From Methyloligella solikamskensis (lineage in GTDB: Bacteria; Pseudomonadota; Alphaproteobacteria; Rhizobiales; Methyloligellaceae), in the NCBI RefSeq assembly GCF_042676065.1, contig NZ_JBHTJO010000001.1, positions 124,001 through 188,000 of the forward strand: a stretch of DNA of 64,000 nt. The letters are read 5' to 3'. The translations under genes and the position numbers were made by a program. The notes under the pieces are model-generated. The model had not been told where the DNA came from, did not search any database, and saw only the letters and a program-made list of their open reading frames with translations. Shown piece by piece: positions 51,997-60,761 of the stretch (the first letter of the stretch is position 1; each line of letters starts with the position of its first letter).

Positions 51997-52632
51997 ATGA
52001 CGGCGGAAGAGACATCGCGCCCGAAGGCACTCCATGCGGGCGACCGGGTGGTGGTGGCGAGCCACAATATCGGGAAGGTCTGGGAGATGGCCGAGCTGCT
52101 GGCGCCGTTCGGCATCGAGACGCTTGCCGCGGCGGAGCTTAACCTGCCGGAGCCCGAGGAGACGGGTAAGACCTTCATCGAGAATGCAGAGCTGAAGGCG
52201 CGGTCGGCCGCGGAAGGCGCAGGCCTGCCTGCGCTCGCCGACGATTCCGGGCTCGAAGTGGCGGCGCTCGACGGTGCGCCGGGCCTTTTCTCGGCGCGCT
52301 GGGGCGGACCGAAACGGGATTTCGGTCTCGCCATGGAGAAGGTGCATGCCGCGCTGGAAGAGGTCGGCGCGGAAGACCGCACCGCCAACTTCACCTGCGC
52401 ACTGTCTCTTGCCTGGCCGGACGGCACGGTGCGAAGCTTCGAAGGCAAGGTGTTCGGCCAGATCGTCTGGCCGCCCCGGGGCGACAAGGGGTTCGGTTAC
52501 GATCCCATCTTCGTCGCCGACGGGCTGGAGCAGACCTTCGGCGAGATCGACCAGGACGAGAAGCACGCCATGTCCCACCGTGCGGTGGCGTTCAAGCAGA
52601 TGATGGATGCGCTCTATAACAGCGATGCGTGA
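51997..52632 (+). CDS. rdgB: XTP/dITP diphosphatase (non-canonical purine NTP pyrophosphatase)
   Basis: This 211-residue Ham1/RdgB protein has VVASHNIGKVWEMAELLAPF at the N-terminus, TFIENAELKARSAAEGAGLP, ALADDSGLEVAALDGAPGLF, SARWGG, and GFGYDPIFVADGLEQTFGEI with a closing KHAMSHRAVAFKQM. It removes ITP, dITP and XTP from nucleotide pools. It is co-transcribed with rph, and hemW begins inside its last codons (8-nt overlap). Confidence 0.96.
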   Translation: MTAEETSRPKALHAGDRVVVASHNIGKVWEMAELLAPFGIETLAAAELNLPEPEETGKTFIENAELKARSAAEGAGLPALADDSGLEVAALDGAPGLFSARWGGPKRDFGLAMEKVHAALEEVGAEDRTANFTCALSLAWPDGTVRSFEGKVFGQIVWPPRGDKGFGYDPIFVADGLEQTFGEIDQDEKHAMSHRAVAFKQMMDALYNSDA

Positions 52633-53809
52633 GGCGGCGACGCCCGAAGCAGGCGCCTCGGATGAGCCGTTCGGGCTTTACGTCCATTGGCCGTTCTGCC
52701 TCGCCAAATGTCCCTATTGCGATTTCAACTCCCACGTCCGCCATGGCGGCGTCGATCAGGCGCGCTTTCTGGAGGCGTATCTGACGGAGATGCGCTGGTT
52801 CGCCGAGCATTCCACCAAGCGTCCCATCTCAAGCGTCTTCTTCGGGGGCGGCACGCCCTCCCTCATGGAGCCTTCGACGGTCGAAGCGATTTTGGGAGAA
52901 GCCGGACGGCTCTGGGGCTATGGCGACGATGTGGAGATCACCCTGGAGGCGAACCCGACCTCGGTCGAAGCGGAGCGGTTTTCCGGCTATGCCAAAGCGG
53001 GGGTGAACCGTCTTTCCATCGGCATCCAGGCGCTCAACGACGAAGATCTGCGCCGTCTGGGGCGACAGCACACGGCCAAGGAAGCCTTGGCCGCCCTCGA
53101 TATCGCAAGGGCTCATTTCCCGCGTATCAGCTTCGATCTGATCTATGGGCGCGAGGGCCAGTCGGTCGCCGCCTGGGAGGCGGAGCTTTCGGAAGCGCTC
53201 ACTTACGCCGCCGATCATCTGTCCCTCTATCAGCTCACCATCGAGCCGGACACGCCGTTCGCGGCGCGCTATGCGGCGGGCAAGCTCAAGCTCCCCCCCG
53301 GCGAAGAGGCGGAAGAGCTTTATCGGCTGACCCAGGCGCTTTGCGAAGAGGCGGGGCTCCCGGCCTACGAGGTCTCGAACCACGCCAAGCCGGGCTACGA
53401 ATCCCGGCATAACCTCGTCTATTGGCGCGCCCACGACTATGCGGGCATCGGCCCCGGCGCCCATAGCCGGCTCGCCATCGACGGCACGCGGCAGGCGCTC
53501 TCGGCGCTGAAACTGCCGGAGGGCTGGTGCGAGGCGGTCGATGCGAAAGGCAACGGGCTGGAGACGGCGGAGCCTCTGAGCGACGAAGAGCGGGCCGAGG
53601 AATATCTGTTGATGGGATTACGGCTCTCGGAAGGGATCGAGCTCGACCGGCTGGCCGCCATGGACGGGCGCCAGCTCCACGGCTCGCGTCTCGCGCCGCT
53701 GATCGCCGAGGGGCTTCTAAGCCTGGATGAGACGCGGGTCACCGCAACACCGAAAGGCCGGATGCTGCTGGACCGCCTGATCTTCGAGATCGCCGAGGCG
53801 CGGAGCTAG
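52625..53809 (+). CDS. hemW: radical SAM heme chaperone HemW
   Basis: This 394-residue radical SAM protein has the cluster motif HWPFCLAKCPYCDFNSH (C-x3-C-x2-C), the GGGTPS loop (VFFGGGTPSLME), EANPTS, and the HemW-type ALSALKLPEGWCEAVDAKG and C-terminal region. HemW delivers heme to respiratory enzymes; it is often misnamed coproporphyrinogen oxidase. The Arg/Glu pattern that marks true HemN is not apparent. ATG at 52625 is in the overlap with rdgB; it ends 4 nt into the convergent lipoprotein gene. Confidence 0.92.
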   Translation: MREAATPEAGASDEPFGLYVHWPFCLAKCPYCDFNSHVRHGGVDQARFLEAYLTEMRWFAEHSTKRPISSVFFGGGTPSLMEPSTVEAILGEAGRLWGYGDDVEITLEANPTSVEAERFSGYAKAGVNRLSIGIQALNDEDLRRLGRQHTAKEALAALDIARAHFPRISFDLIYGREGQSVAAWEAELSEALTYAADHLSLYQLTIEPDTPFAARYAAGKLKLPPGEEAEELYRLTQALCEEAGLPAYEVSNHAKPGYESRHNLVYWRAHDYAGIGPGAHSRLAIDGTRQALSALKLPEGWCEAVDAKGNGLETAEPLSDEERAEEYLLMGLRLSEGIELDRLAAMDGRQLHGSRLAPLIAEGLLSLDETRVTATPKGRMLLDRLIFEIAEARS

Positions 53810-55038
53810 TTCTCCACGAAGGACCGATTGCCGTAGACCCCGGCGCGGGACGAGAAGCTCTTCGGGGCCTGGTCGATCACGCGCGGGCCGGAAGACTGCA
53901 CCTCCAGAATCGCAAGACCGCGCTCCGCCGTGCCGTCCGGCAGGAGGCGGAACAGCCCGTCCACACCGGCAAAGCCCGTGGAGCGGGTGAGCTGGGCGGA
54001 CGTGTAGCGGTCGCCCGGCGGATTGTTGGAGAGGGATACGGCGAGGCTCACCGCATCGTAGGACAGGCTCGCAAGCCGCGGGGGCTGGCTGCCATAGGTG
54101 TTCTTATAGCGTTGAGAGAAGCGGTTCCAGCCGCCCGGGTCGGGCGCCGGATACCAGCCGCCGACAAGCGCTGCGTTGTTGCCGATGCCGGGGTAATTCC
54201 ACTGGCCGGTGCCCAGAAGCTGGGTCTTGCCGCCTGCGATGCCGTTCTGCGCGAGCATCGGGGCGATGGTGCGGAGCTCGTCGGGTCCGGCAGGCAGGAA
54301 CAGGGCGTCGACCTGCTGGCCCGACTTCACCGCATTGGCGACCTTTCCGACCGGGCCGCTCAAGCTTGCGCCGCCCGTCGAATAAGTGGCGCGGACCACG
54401 GTGCGCCCGCCGGCGGCCGCGACCGTCTTGGCGAACTCACGCTCGGCGATGGTGCCGTAGGCGCTTTCGGGGATCAGCACGGCGAAGTTCTTCTTGCCGC
54501 GACCAAGAGCATAGGACGCGATGCGGTCCACATCGGCACCCGCCAGGAAGCTCATGAGATAGACGTTGTTGCCGGCCACATTGCGGTCGCTGGAGAACGC
54601 GATCACCGGAATGCCGCCCCGCCGGGCCACGGGCGCCACGGCGCGCACCTCGTCGGCGAAGAGCGGACCAATAATCAGCTCGGCATTCTCCGACACCGCG
54701 CTTTCGGCCGCGGCCGCGGCGCCTTGCGGGGTGCCTTTAGTGTCCTTGGGAATCAGGGTGACGTTGGGATTGTTGAACTCGAACAGCGCCAGCTCGCCCG
54801 CCTGCCTGAGCGCCTTGGCGATTTCGGGCGTGTCGCCCGAGCCGGAAATCGGCAGAAGGAGCGCGACCTTCACGCCGCCGGAGCCGGTGGGCGCGAGACC
54901 GCCTTCGCCTTCGGAATAGCCGCCGCCTCCGCCGCCGGGACCGCTCGCGCAGGCAGCCACGATGAGCCCGACGAATATCGCGCCCAGGACGACGCGCGCC
55001 GCGCTCAGATGCGCGCGCAATTTCTCGAAAGACCGCAT
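53806..55038 (-). CDS. LppC/LpoA-type penicillin-binding protein activator, lipoprotein
   Basis: This 410-residue protein has a lipoprotein signal with lipobox IVAAC (the Cys about residue 30), a Gly-rich linker (ASGPGGGGGGYSEGEGG) and a periplasmic-binding-protein type I domain with a Leu/Ile/Val-binding look (GGVKVALLLPISGSGD, ELIIGPLFADEVRAVAPVA, KNFAVLIPESAYGTIAEREF, LASLSYDAVSLAVSLS). It matches the LppC/LpoA family that activates PBP1A in gammaproteobacteria. ATG at 55038 gives the best signal peptide. It is divergent from rsmI. Confidence 0.88.
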   Translation of the reverse strand: MRSFEKLRAHLSAARVVLGAIFVGLIVAACASGPGGGGGGYSEGEGGLAPTGSGGVKVALLLPISGSGDTPEIAKALRQAGELALFEFNNPNVTLIPKDTKGTPQGAAAAAESAVSENAELIIGPLFADEVRAVAPVARRGGIPVIAFSSDRNVAGNNVYLMSFLAGADVDRIASYALGRGKKNFAVLIPESAYGTIAEREFAKTVAAAGGRTVVRATYSTGGASLSGPVGKVANAVKSGQQVDALFLPAGPDELRTIAPMLAQNGIAGGKTQLLGTGQWNYPGIGNNAALVGGWYPAPDPGGWNRFSQRYKNTYGSQPPRLASLSYDAVSLAVSLSNNPPGDRYTSAQLTRSTGFAGVDGLFRLLPDGTAERGLAILEVQSSGPRVIDQAPKSFSSRAGVYGNRSFVEN

Positions 55039-55216
55039 CGGCCTCAATTTCCGCCTTCCCCTGCTTTCAGCCAAATTTTCTTGATCCAGATCTCTTTCAA
55101 TCCGGGAGGTTTGGCCGATTTACGGCGACTATAGCATGGGCTGGTTGCGCTGCCAGAGAGAGCACGGTTTCGCCGCTTGCACGCATGTCGCAGGGTTTGC
55201 GTTATAAGGTCGCCTC

Positions 55217-56164
55217 ATGAGCACAGAAGACGACACAGCGGACGAAGGCAACGCGAGCGCGCTTCGGGCCAGCGCGCTGCGCATGCTAGAGGATCTGGCG
55301 GCGAAGCCGCTCATGCCGGGGCTCCATCTGGTGGCCACGCCCATCGGCAATCTGGGCGACATCTCCTTGCGGGCGCTAGACTGCCTGGCGCGGGCGGATC
55401 TGGTGGCTTGCGAGGACACCCGCCACAGCGGGAGGCTCCTCGCCCATTTCGGGCTGAAGGCGCGGCTTCTCCCCTATCACGAACACAACGCGGCGAACGC
55501 AAGGCCGAAGCTGCTCGGCGCTCTGCGGGACGGTGCGGCGGTCGCGCTGATCTCCGATGCCGGCACGCCGCTCATTTCCGACCCCGGCTACAAGCTGGTG
55601 CGAGAGGCGCTGGCCGAAGACATCATGGTCACCGCGATCCCCGGCGCCTCTGCAAGCCTCGTCGGCTTGAGCGTTTCCGGCTTGCCCTCGGACAGCTTCT
55701 TCTTCGCCGGCTTCCTGCCGCCGAAATCGGCCGCACGGAAGACGCGGCTGGAGGAGCTGGTGGCCATTCCCGGCACGTTGATCTTCTACGAGACAGGCGC
55801 GCGGCTCGCCGCCGCCCTGCCCGACATGGCCGAAATTCTCGGAGACCGCGCGGCGGCGGTCGCCAAGGAGCTGACCAAGCTGCACGAGCAGGTGGCCCGG
55901 GGCACGCTTTCAAGCCTGGCGGAAGAGTTCGCCGGCGACGAGCCGCCCAAGGGCGAGTTCGTGGTGATGGTGGCGCCGCCGAGCCAGGAGCAGAGAGAGG
56001 CGAGCGATGCGGAGATCACCGCCGCGCTAGAGGACGCTCTCGCAACGGAAAGCATGCGCGATGCCGTACAGGCCGTGACCGACGCCTTCGGCGCCAAGCG
56101 GAAGCGGGTCTACCGGCTCGGCCTGGCGCTGCAGCAGGGCAAGGGCGAGGGCGACGCGCGTTGA
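55217..56164 (+). CDS. rsmI: 16S rRNA (cytidine(1402)-2'-O)-methyltransferase
   Basis: This 315-residue SAM methyltransferase of the tetrapyrrole-methylase fold has HLVATPIGNLGDISLRALDC, the ACEDTRHSGRLLAHFG motif, LISDAGTPLISDPGYKLVRE, and PGASASLVGLSVSGLPSDSF with FAGFLPPK. RsmI 2'-O-methylates C1402 of 16S rRNA. The gene pair rsmI-yraN is conserved in proteobacteria; the yraN TTG start overlaps its stop by 4 nt. Confidence 0.96.
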   Translation: MSTEDDTADEGNASALRASALRMLEDLAAKPLMPGLHLVATPIGNLGDISLRALDCLARADLVACEDTRHSGRLLAHFGLKARLLPYHEHNAANARPKLLGALRDGAAVALISDAGTPLISDPGYKLVREALAEDIMVTAIPGASASLVGLSVSGLPSDSFFFAGFLPPKSAARKTRLEELVAIPGTLIFYETGARLAAALPDMAEILGDRAAAVAKELTKLHEQVARGTLSSLAEEFAGDEPPKGEFVVMVAPPSQEQREASDAEITAALEDALATESMRDAVQAVTDAFGAKRKRVYRLGLALQQGKGEGDAR

Positions 56165-56517
56165 GGGAGGCCCGGGTCAAAGCCTATCGCCGGGGCGTCT
56201 TCGCCGAGACGCTGGTGGCGCTTTGGCTTCGGCTCAAGGGTCATCGCATCATCGGGCGGCGCTATAAGACACCGGTCGGCGAGATCGATCTGATCGCCCT
56301 GAAAGGGCGTCAGCTCAGCTTCATCGAGGTCAAGCGGCGCAAGACAATGGAGGACGCGGCATGGACCCTGCCGACACGCCAACGGCGGCGCATCATCCGC
56401 GCGGCGCAATACTGGCTTGCCGGCAATCCCCGCTTCCACGGCTACGATATCCGCTTCGACGTGGTGCTGACGGCACCGCTCCGCTTCCCCACCCATATCG
56501 AGAACGCGTTTAGCTAA
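56161..56517 (+). CDS. yraN: YraN family (UPF0102) endonuclease-fold protein
   Basis: This 118-residue protein of the UPF0102 family has a restriction-endonuclease-like core: GVFAETLVALWLRLKGHRII with Glu, TPVGEIDLIALKGRQLSFIE with the Asp, and VKRRKTM with Lys, forming E-x-D-x-E/K type sites. The start is TTG 56161, which overlaps the rsmI stop, a coupled arrangement. Activity and role are not established. Confidence 0.9.
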   Translation: MREARVKAYRRGVFAETLVALWLRLKGHRIIGRRYKTPVGEIDLIALKGRQLSFIEVKRRKTMEDAAWTLPTRQRRRIIRAAQYWLAGNPRFHGYDIRFDVVLTAPLRFPTHIENAFS

Positions 56518-56598
56518 AGGCCGCATTGGCCCTTTGGCGGCTCGCGTGAAGCGCTTATATGGGGCGGACGCAAGCACCCCGCATCCCAAGGACTTATC

Positions 56599-57555
56599 AT
56601 GGCGCTCAAGACCGCATTCCAGATGGACCCGATCGAGGGGATCGACATCAAGGGCGATTCCAGCTTCGCACTTCTGCTGGAGGCTCAGGAGCGCGGCCAC
56701 GAGATCTTCTATTACACGCCGAGGAATCTCTCCCTGAAGGACGGGCGGATCGTCGCCAAGGGCCAGACCCTGAAGGTCGACGACACGCCGGGTGCGCACT
56801 ACCACCTTTCCGATCCGCGGGTGGAGGATCTCGGGCATCTCGACGTGGTGCTGCTGCGCCAGGACCCGCCTTTCGACATGGCGTATCTGACGACGACCCA
56901 TCTGCTTGAGCGGGTCCAGGGCGAGGCGCTGGTGGTGAACGACCCGGCCTGGATCCGGAATTCACCGGAGAAGATCTTCGTTCTCGATTATCTCGACCTG
57001 ATGCCGCCGACCTTGATCACCCGCTCGCTCGACGAGGTGAAGGCGTTCCGGGAAGAGCATAAGGACATCATCGTGAAGCCGCTGTTCGGCAATGGCGGGG
57101 CCGCAGTGTTCCGCATCGCGCCGGGCGATACCAACCTCAACGCGCTGGTGGAGCTGTTCGGCATCGTCTTCAAGGAGCCGATGATGGTTCAGCGCTATCT
57201 CCCGGAGGTGCGCAAGGGCGACAAACGCATCATCCTGGTGGATGGCGAATTCGCCGGCGCCCTGAACCGGGTTCCGGCCGAGGACGAGACCCGCTCCAAC
57301 ATGCATGTGGGCGGCACGCCCCATCTGTCGGAGCTGACCAAGCGGGAGAAGGAGATCTGTGAGCGCCTCGGCCCGGAGCTGAAGCGGCGGGGCCTGATCT
57401 TCGTCGGCATCGACGTGATCGGCGACTACATCACCGAGATCAACGTGACCTCGCCTACGGGCATCCGCGAGATCAAGCGCTTCGGTGGCGACGATATCGC
57501 CGTGATGATCTGGGACGCCATCGAGCGGAAGGTGGCGGCGAAAACGGCCCGCTAG
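56599..57555 (+). CDS. gshB: glutathione synthetase
   Basis: This 318-residue ATP-grasp enzyme has KTAFQMDPIEGIDIKGDSSF (substrate domain), VLLRQDPPFDMAYLTTTHLL, DIIVKPLFGNGGAAVFRIAP (ATP-binding), MMVQRYLPEVRKGDKRIILV, and the C-terminal IFVGIDVIGDYITEINVTSP that binds Mg. It joins gamma-glutamylcysteine and glycine. AAGGA lies 8 nt before the ATG. The glutathione link to the persulfide dioxygenase operon is pathway-level only. Confidence 0.97.
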   Translation: MALKTAFQMDPIEGIDIKGDSSFALLLEAQERGHEIFYYTPRNLSLKDGRIVAKGQTLKVDDTPGAHYHLSDPRVEDLGHLDVVLLRQDPPFDMAYLTTTHLLERVQGEALVVNDPAWIRNSPEKIFVLDYLDLMPPTLITRSLDEVKAFREEHKDIIVKPLFGNGGAAVFRIAPGDTNLNALVELFGIVFKEPMMVQRYLPEVRKGDKRIILVDGEFAGALNRVPAEDETRSNMHVGGTPHLSELTKREKEICERLGPELKRRGLIFVGIDVIGDYITEINVTSPTGIREIKRFGGDDIAVMIWDAIERKVAAKTAR

Positions 57556-57767
57556 CGCGGGTGGGTCGCAGCAGTCTGTTCGCGCTCACAGCGCCGGTAG
57601 GCGGCGAAGGCATGGGCCGCGACGCCGACGCCCCAGCCGCCCAGCACCCATAGGAACCAGAGATTGTCCGGGTTGCGGGCGATGTTGAGGATCGCCAGCG
57701 CGACGATCACCACGCAATAAGCGGCGAAATGAATGATCAGCCCGCGCGGGGGGAAACCTTTCGGCAT
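57552..57767 (-). CDS. 2TM domain-containing small membrane protein
   Basis: This 71-residue protein has two hydrophobic helices (GLIIHFAAYCVVIVALAILN and LWFLWVLGGWGVGVAAHAF) separated by the polar turn IARNPDN, then YRRCERE. This is the 2TM domain pattern found fused to histidine kinases or free. Function is unknown. It overlaps the gshB stop by 4 nt on the opposite strand and is divergent from comM. Confidence 0.85.
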   Translation of the reverse strand: MPKGFPPRGLIIHFAAYCVVIVALAILNIARNPDNLWFLWVLGGWGVGVAAHAFAAYRRCEREQTAATHPR

Positions 57768-57934
57768 GGCGTTCTCCTTCTCTTCGTTGAAGCGAGCCTA
57801 CCAGGTCGTATCCCCGACGAAAGCCGTAGAAATCGTCCCGAAGAATCAGCGCCTTCACCGATGTTCTTATATTGTTCTTGCTCCTTCGGTCGGTTGCGGC
57901 TAAGCTTTCCGCACGTTCCGGGTTGGGGGTGCCG

Positions 57935-58662
57935 ATGTTTGCACGGGTCACGACGGTTGCATTCGAAGGGATCGAGGCGCGCGCCGTCGACGTCCAGGTC
58001 CAGATCGGGTCAGGCCTCCCTGCTTTCACCATTGTAGGACTGCCCGACAAGGCGGTCGCCGAAAGTCGTGAGCGGGTGCGCGGCGCTCTGAACGCCATCG
58101 GGCTGGCGCTCCCGCCGAAGCGGATCACGGTCAATCTGGCGCCCGCCGATTTGCCCAAAGAAGGAAGCCACTACGATCTCCCCATCGCTTTGGGGCTGAT
58201 GGCGGCGGCCGGTGCGGTGGCGCCGGACGCTATCGAAGGTTTCGTGGTGCTGGGAGAGCTGGCGCTCGACGGCTCCGTGGCCTCCGTGGCGGGCACTCTC
58301 CCTGCAGCGATCGGGGCGAATGCCCTCGACAAGGGGCTTATCTGCCCCAAGGCCTGTGGCGCGGAAGCTGCCTGGGCGGCGGACGACATGGCGATCCTGG
58401 CGCCCGGCAATCTTCTCGCTCTCATCAATCACTTCAAAGGCCTGCAGTCCCTGGCCCGGCCCGAGCCCGCGGAAGAGGTCGAGGAAGAGGCCATGCCGGA
58501 CCTGAAGGACATCAAGGGCCAGGAAAGCGCCAAGCGCGCCCTGGAGGTGGCTGCGGCTGGCGGACATAACTTGCTCATGGTTGGCCCGCCGGGGTCGGGC
58601 AAATCCATGCTGGCACGGCGGCTGCCTTCCATCCTGCCGGCGCTCGAGCCATCGGAGATGCT
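57935..58662 (+). pseudogene. comM: ComM/YifB family Mg chelatase-like AAA ATPase, 5' part (disrupted by transposon)
   Basis: The first 242 codons are intact: the N-terminal ChlI-like domain (FEGIEARAVDVQVQIGSGLP, then TIVGLPDKAVAESRERVRGA, NLAPADLPKEGSHYDLPIAL, FVVLGELALDGSVASVAG) and the AAA region with DIKGQESAKRALEVAAAGGH and Walker A MVGPPGSGKS. The frame then enters the transposon, adds three residues and stops at TAG. ComM is a hexameric helicase acting in branch migration during natural transformation. Removing the insert and one target copy restores the frame exactly with the 3' part at 63566. Confidence 0.95.
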
Positions 58663-58687
58663 CGGTATTATGTAGCAAACTCCGGAA
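58663..58687. repeat. left terminal inverted repeat of the transposon
   Basis: 25 bp, beginning CGGTATTATGTAGCAAACTC and perfectly complementary to the right end 63541-63565. The outermost base is ambiguous by one position (C or GG start); the C start gives an exact 8-bp target duplication. Confidence 0.95.
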
Positions 58688-58726
58688 CGCGGGGCGCGCC
58701 GTGAGGCGCATAGGGCGCTGGTGCGC

Positions 58727-59467
58727 CTACGGCTTTTTGCCGACGTTGATGTTGATTGCGTCGTCGGACTTAAGTTCGGCGATGTATGCCGGGAAGGCTT
58801 CGACCCCGGCAACGGTCAGCCAGGCGGACAGTTTGATCGCAAGCTCTTGGCGTGCCTGCGAAGACGAATCGCGAATGCCAATTTGCACTCGCACATCATT
58901 CGCTGACCCCGCATCCTCAATCACGATATCGCCAATTTGCGGAGCAATCTTAACCCAACCGGCGCGTTGCAGCAGGCCATCTATCTGCCGCTTTAAAGCG
59001 ATTGCCTCCGGATCACCGTACACGTTGAAGGAGTACTCTTGGCCTTTGTACGGGGCCAGCAGCTTCACCAACTCGTCTTGGTGCGTCGGGGAAATCGACC
59101 GAGGCGTTTTCAACTTCTCAAGTTCTAGTTGGGCCTCGGCCGCGAGCCTGTTTGCCTCAGCGGTATCCTTTTCAAGTTCAGCAATTCTTTCCTGCGACCT
59201 ACTCAGCGCTAGTTCGGCATCGGCTGCCTGCTTTTCCAAAGAGGCGGTTCGCCACTCGTTGTGCGCTTCGATAATGTTGTTTGCCTGCCACTGCCGAAAT
59301 GCCGCTGCGGCGGTGAAGCAGGCGGCTACAGCTGCAATCAATCCGAAGACTAGCAGACCGACGCTTGAGGCATCATACCAACGGATCGCCCAGTCCAAGT
59401 CGGCCGGTTCTACAGGCATTCGTGGGCCGTCCGCATCGGCGTTCTCAATCGCCGTCATTGCCGTCAT
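58727..59467 (-). CDS. passenger: membrane-anchored coiled-coil protein
   Basis: This 246-residue protein has one hydrophobic helix (about residues 33-56, SSVGLLVFGLIAAVAACFTA), a coiled coil at about 70-120 (EKQAADAELALSRSQERIAE, then EANRLAAEAQLELEKL) and a C-terminal alpha/beta domain (KGQEYSFNVYGDPEAIALKR, IVIEDAGSANDVRVQIGIRD). This layout is common in mobile-element cargo, but I know no function. It overlaps the next upstream gene by 23 nt and is the last of a three-gene minus-strand operon. Confidence 0.75.
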   Translation of the reverse strand: MTAMTAIENADADGPRMPVEPADLDWAIRWYDASSVGLLVFGLIAAVAACFTAAAAFRQWQANNIIEAHNEWRTASLEKQAADAELALSRSQERIAELEKDTAEANRLAAEAQLELEKLKTPRSISPTHQDELVKLLAPYKGQEYSFNVYGDPEAIALKRQIDGLLQRAGWVKIAPQIGDIVIEDAGSANDVRVQIGIRDSSSQARQELAIKLSAWLTVAGVEAFPAYIAELKSDDAININVGKKP

Positions 59468-60404
59468 TGCAGCACCGATCTTTCTGATCGGCTGGGTCGG
59501 GTGGAATCTCTGTTTCTCTAGGCGTCACCTTCCAACCCGGCGGAAGCCACTCCGGCGGATTTTCTCGGGCCTTTCGCTCATCTTCCTCCATTGCCTGCTC
59601 CTGGTGATCGCAATCGGACTCGCTACAGTTCCAGTACTCGCACGGGAAGTGGAAAATATCCCCCCAGGTACTCACTGCGACGTGGAAGCAAAATCTAGTT
59701 GTGTGGGGAGTTGGCGAAAACCGGTCGTGGTATCGTATGGCGCCGACGAGAATGCCGCGCTGCTCAACAGTGACCGAGTGTTTATCGGAAGACAACCAGG
59801 TGGTGAAGGTGATACCAGGCGATATCAGCTCGAAAGTGGCTTGCGGCCCTACCGTCATACTTCCTTTGGTAAGCCGGAACACGTTCTCCTCAGCATCGAA
59901 GGCCTCAGCCGGGTCCGCTGGCCATGCATCAGGCCATTGGACATAGTGAACTACATATTTAAGCCCCTTTGTTGGTGTGCCGCCGCTGTTTCTGGCAGTG
60001 AGCTCTGGGGCCCAAGTGCTCTTGCCGTCCTCTTTTTTAAACAACGTCATGTCCAGTCGCACATCAGAGACGAAAGCGCGCTGAACGGCCACGTAAGACT
60101 CGCGGGTATATTCGGCAGTTTTGACCAGGGGCTCGTAAGCACGACGCATTTCGCGAAGCTGAAACAGCACGAGCCAAGTAGTCAGGAAAACAAGCCCAAG
60201 CGTGGCCCACTCTCGCCACTCACGGCTACGATCTGCGGTTTTTTGATGCTCGCGATCTGTGCGTCGCTCCTCCGATACGGAGTCGCTAAAAGCCGCAATA
60301 GCGTCGGCTACGGCTTGCTCGCTATCGCTACGGCGTGGCCCATTGGGGCGGTTGGACTGTTTCTTGTAATTTACGGGCCGGACGGGCTGTCGCTTCTTTC
60401 GCAA
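59445..60404 (-). CDS. passenger: hypothetical membrane protein with extracytoplasmic-type domain
   Basis: This 319-residue protein has a basic, polar N-terminal 70 residues, one hydrophobic helix (WREWATLGLVFLTTWLVLFQ, about residues 62-82), and a beta-rich domain (SVTVEQRGILVGAIRYHDRF, FCFHVAVSTWGDIF, CEYWNCSESDC) ending in an acidic, Pro-rich tail (PPDPADQKDRCCNDGNDGD). The Cys cluster near 260-275 could bind metal or pair. Its stop overlaps the following gene, and the DUF6471 gene lies 18 nt upstream, so the three are one transcript. Confidence 0.75.
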   Translation of the reverse strand: MRKKRQPVRPVNYKKQSNRPNGPRRSDSEQAVADAIAAFSDSVSEERRTDREHQKTADRSREWREWATLGLVFLTTWLVLFQLREMRRAYEPLVKTAEYTRESYVAVQRAFVSDVRLDMTLFKKEDGKSTWAPELTARNSGGTPTKGLKYVVHYVQWPDAWPADPAEAFDAEENVFRLTKGSMTVGPQATFELISPGITFTTWLSSDKHSVTVEQRGILVGAIRYHDRFSPTPHTTRFCFHVAVSTWGDIFHFPCEYWNCSESDCDHQEQAMEEDERKARENPPEWLPPGWKVTPRETEIPPDPADQKDRCCNDGNDGD

Positions 60405-60422
60405 GTTCCCTGACCGTGGCTG

Positions 60423-60662
60423 TTAAACGTCCTCAATCCTCACGTTCTCACAACCTATAGCCGCAAGGGAAGCTAGAAAGAACCCGGCCGGGAATGTGCC
60501 CCGGCTCATCTTGCTCGCCACGGACGCCCTGGTTTCTTTTAAACCCTGTTTCGCTAGCAGTCCCGCCAGCTCTTCATGCGTCACGTTCCGGCGCTTCAGC
60601 TCCGCCTTCAGATACTGCTTTGCCCGGTCGGACCAGCCCTGTTCAGTCTTGGATTCTGCCAT
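60423..60662 (-). CDS. passenger: DUF6471 family protein
   Basis: This 79-residue protein matches DUF6471: WSDRAKQYLKAELKRRNVTH, EELAGLLAKQGLKETRASVA, SKMSRGTFPAGFFLASLAAI. It looks like a small helix-turn-helix of the lambda-repressor type. It is divergently transcribed from the transposase, with the transposase promoter and a palindrome between them, so it may regulate transposition. It leads the three-gene minus-strand operon. Confidence 0.85.
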   Translation of the reverse strand: MAESKTEQGWSDRAKQYLKAELKRRNVTHEELAGLLAKQGLKETRASVASKMSRGTFPAGFFLASLAAIGCENVRIEDV

Positions 60663-60710
60663 TCCAGTATCACTTTCGATGTTGAAATAGCATATTCGAC
60701 ATGTTCGGCA

Positions 60711-60761
60711 TTGACAAGAGGACTCATAGATATCATATTCGCTATAACACTAGCGGATATG
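60711..60761 (+). promoter_or_regulatory. transposase promoter with palindromic operator over the -10 and start codon
   Basis: TTGACA (60711-60716) and CATATT (60734-60739) are a 17-nt-spaced -35/-10 pair. CATATTCGCTA (60734-60744) and TAGCGGATATG (60751-60761) are inverted copies at 10 of 11 positions, centred between the -10 and the ATG at 60759. A repressor bound here would block both transcription and translation start; the divergent DUF6471 product is the obvious candidate. Confidence 0.6.

Noticed and set aside
52625..53809. Oxygen-independent coproporphyrinogen oxidase (HemN)
   Set aside because: Length, gene order after rdgB and motifs fit HemW, the heme chaperone.
58581..60413. A 610-residue plus-strand frame crossing the comM/transposon junction
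   Set aside because: It runs antisense to two passenger genes with better composition and coupled spacing; it exists only by chance of the junction.
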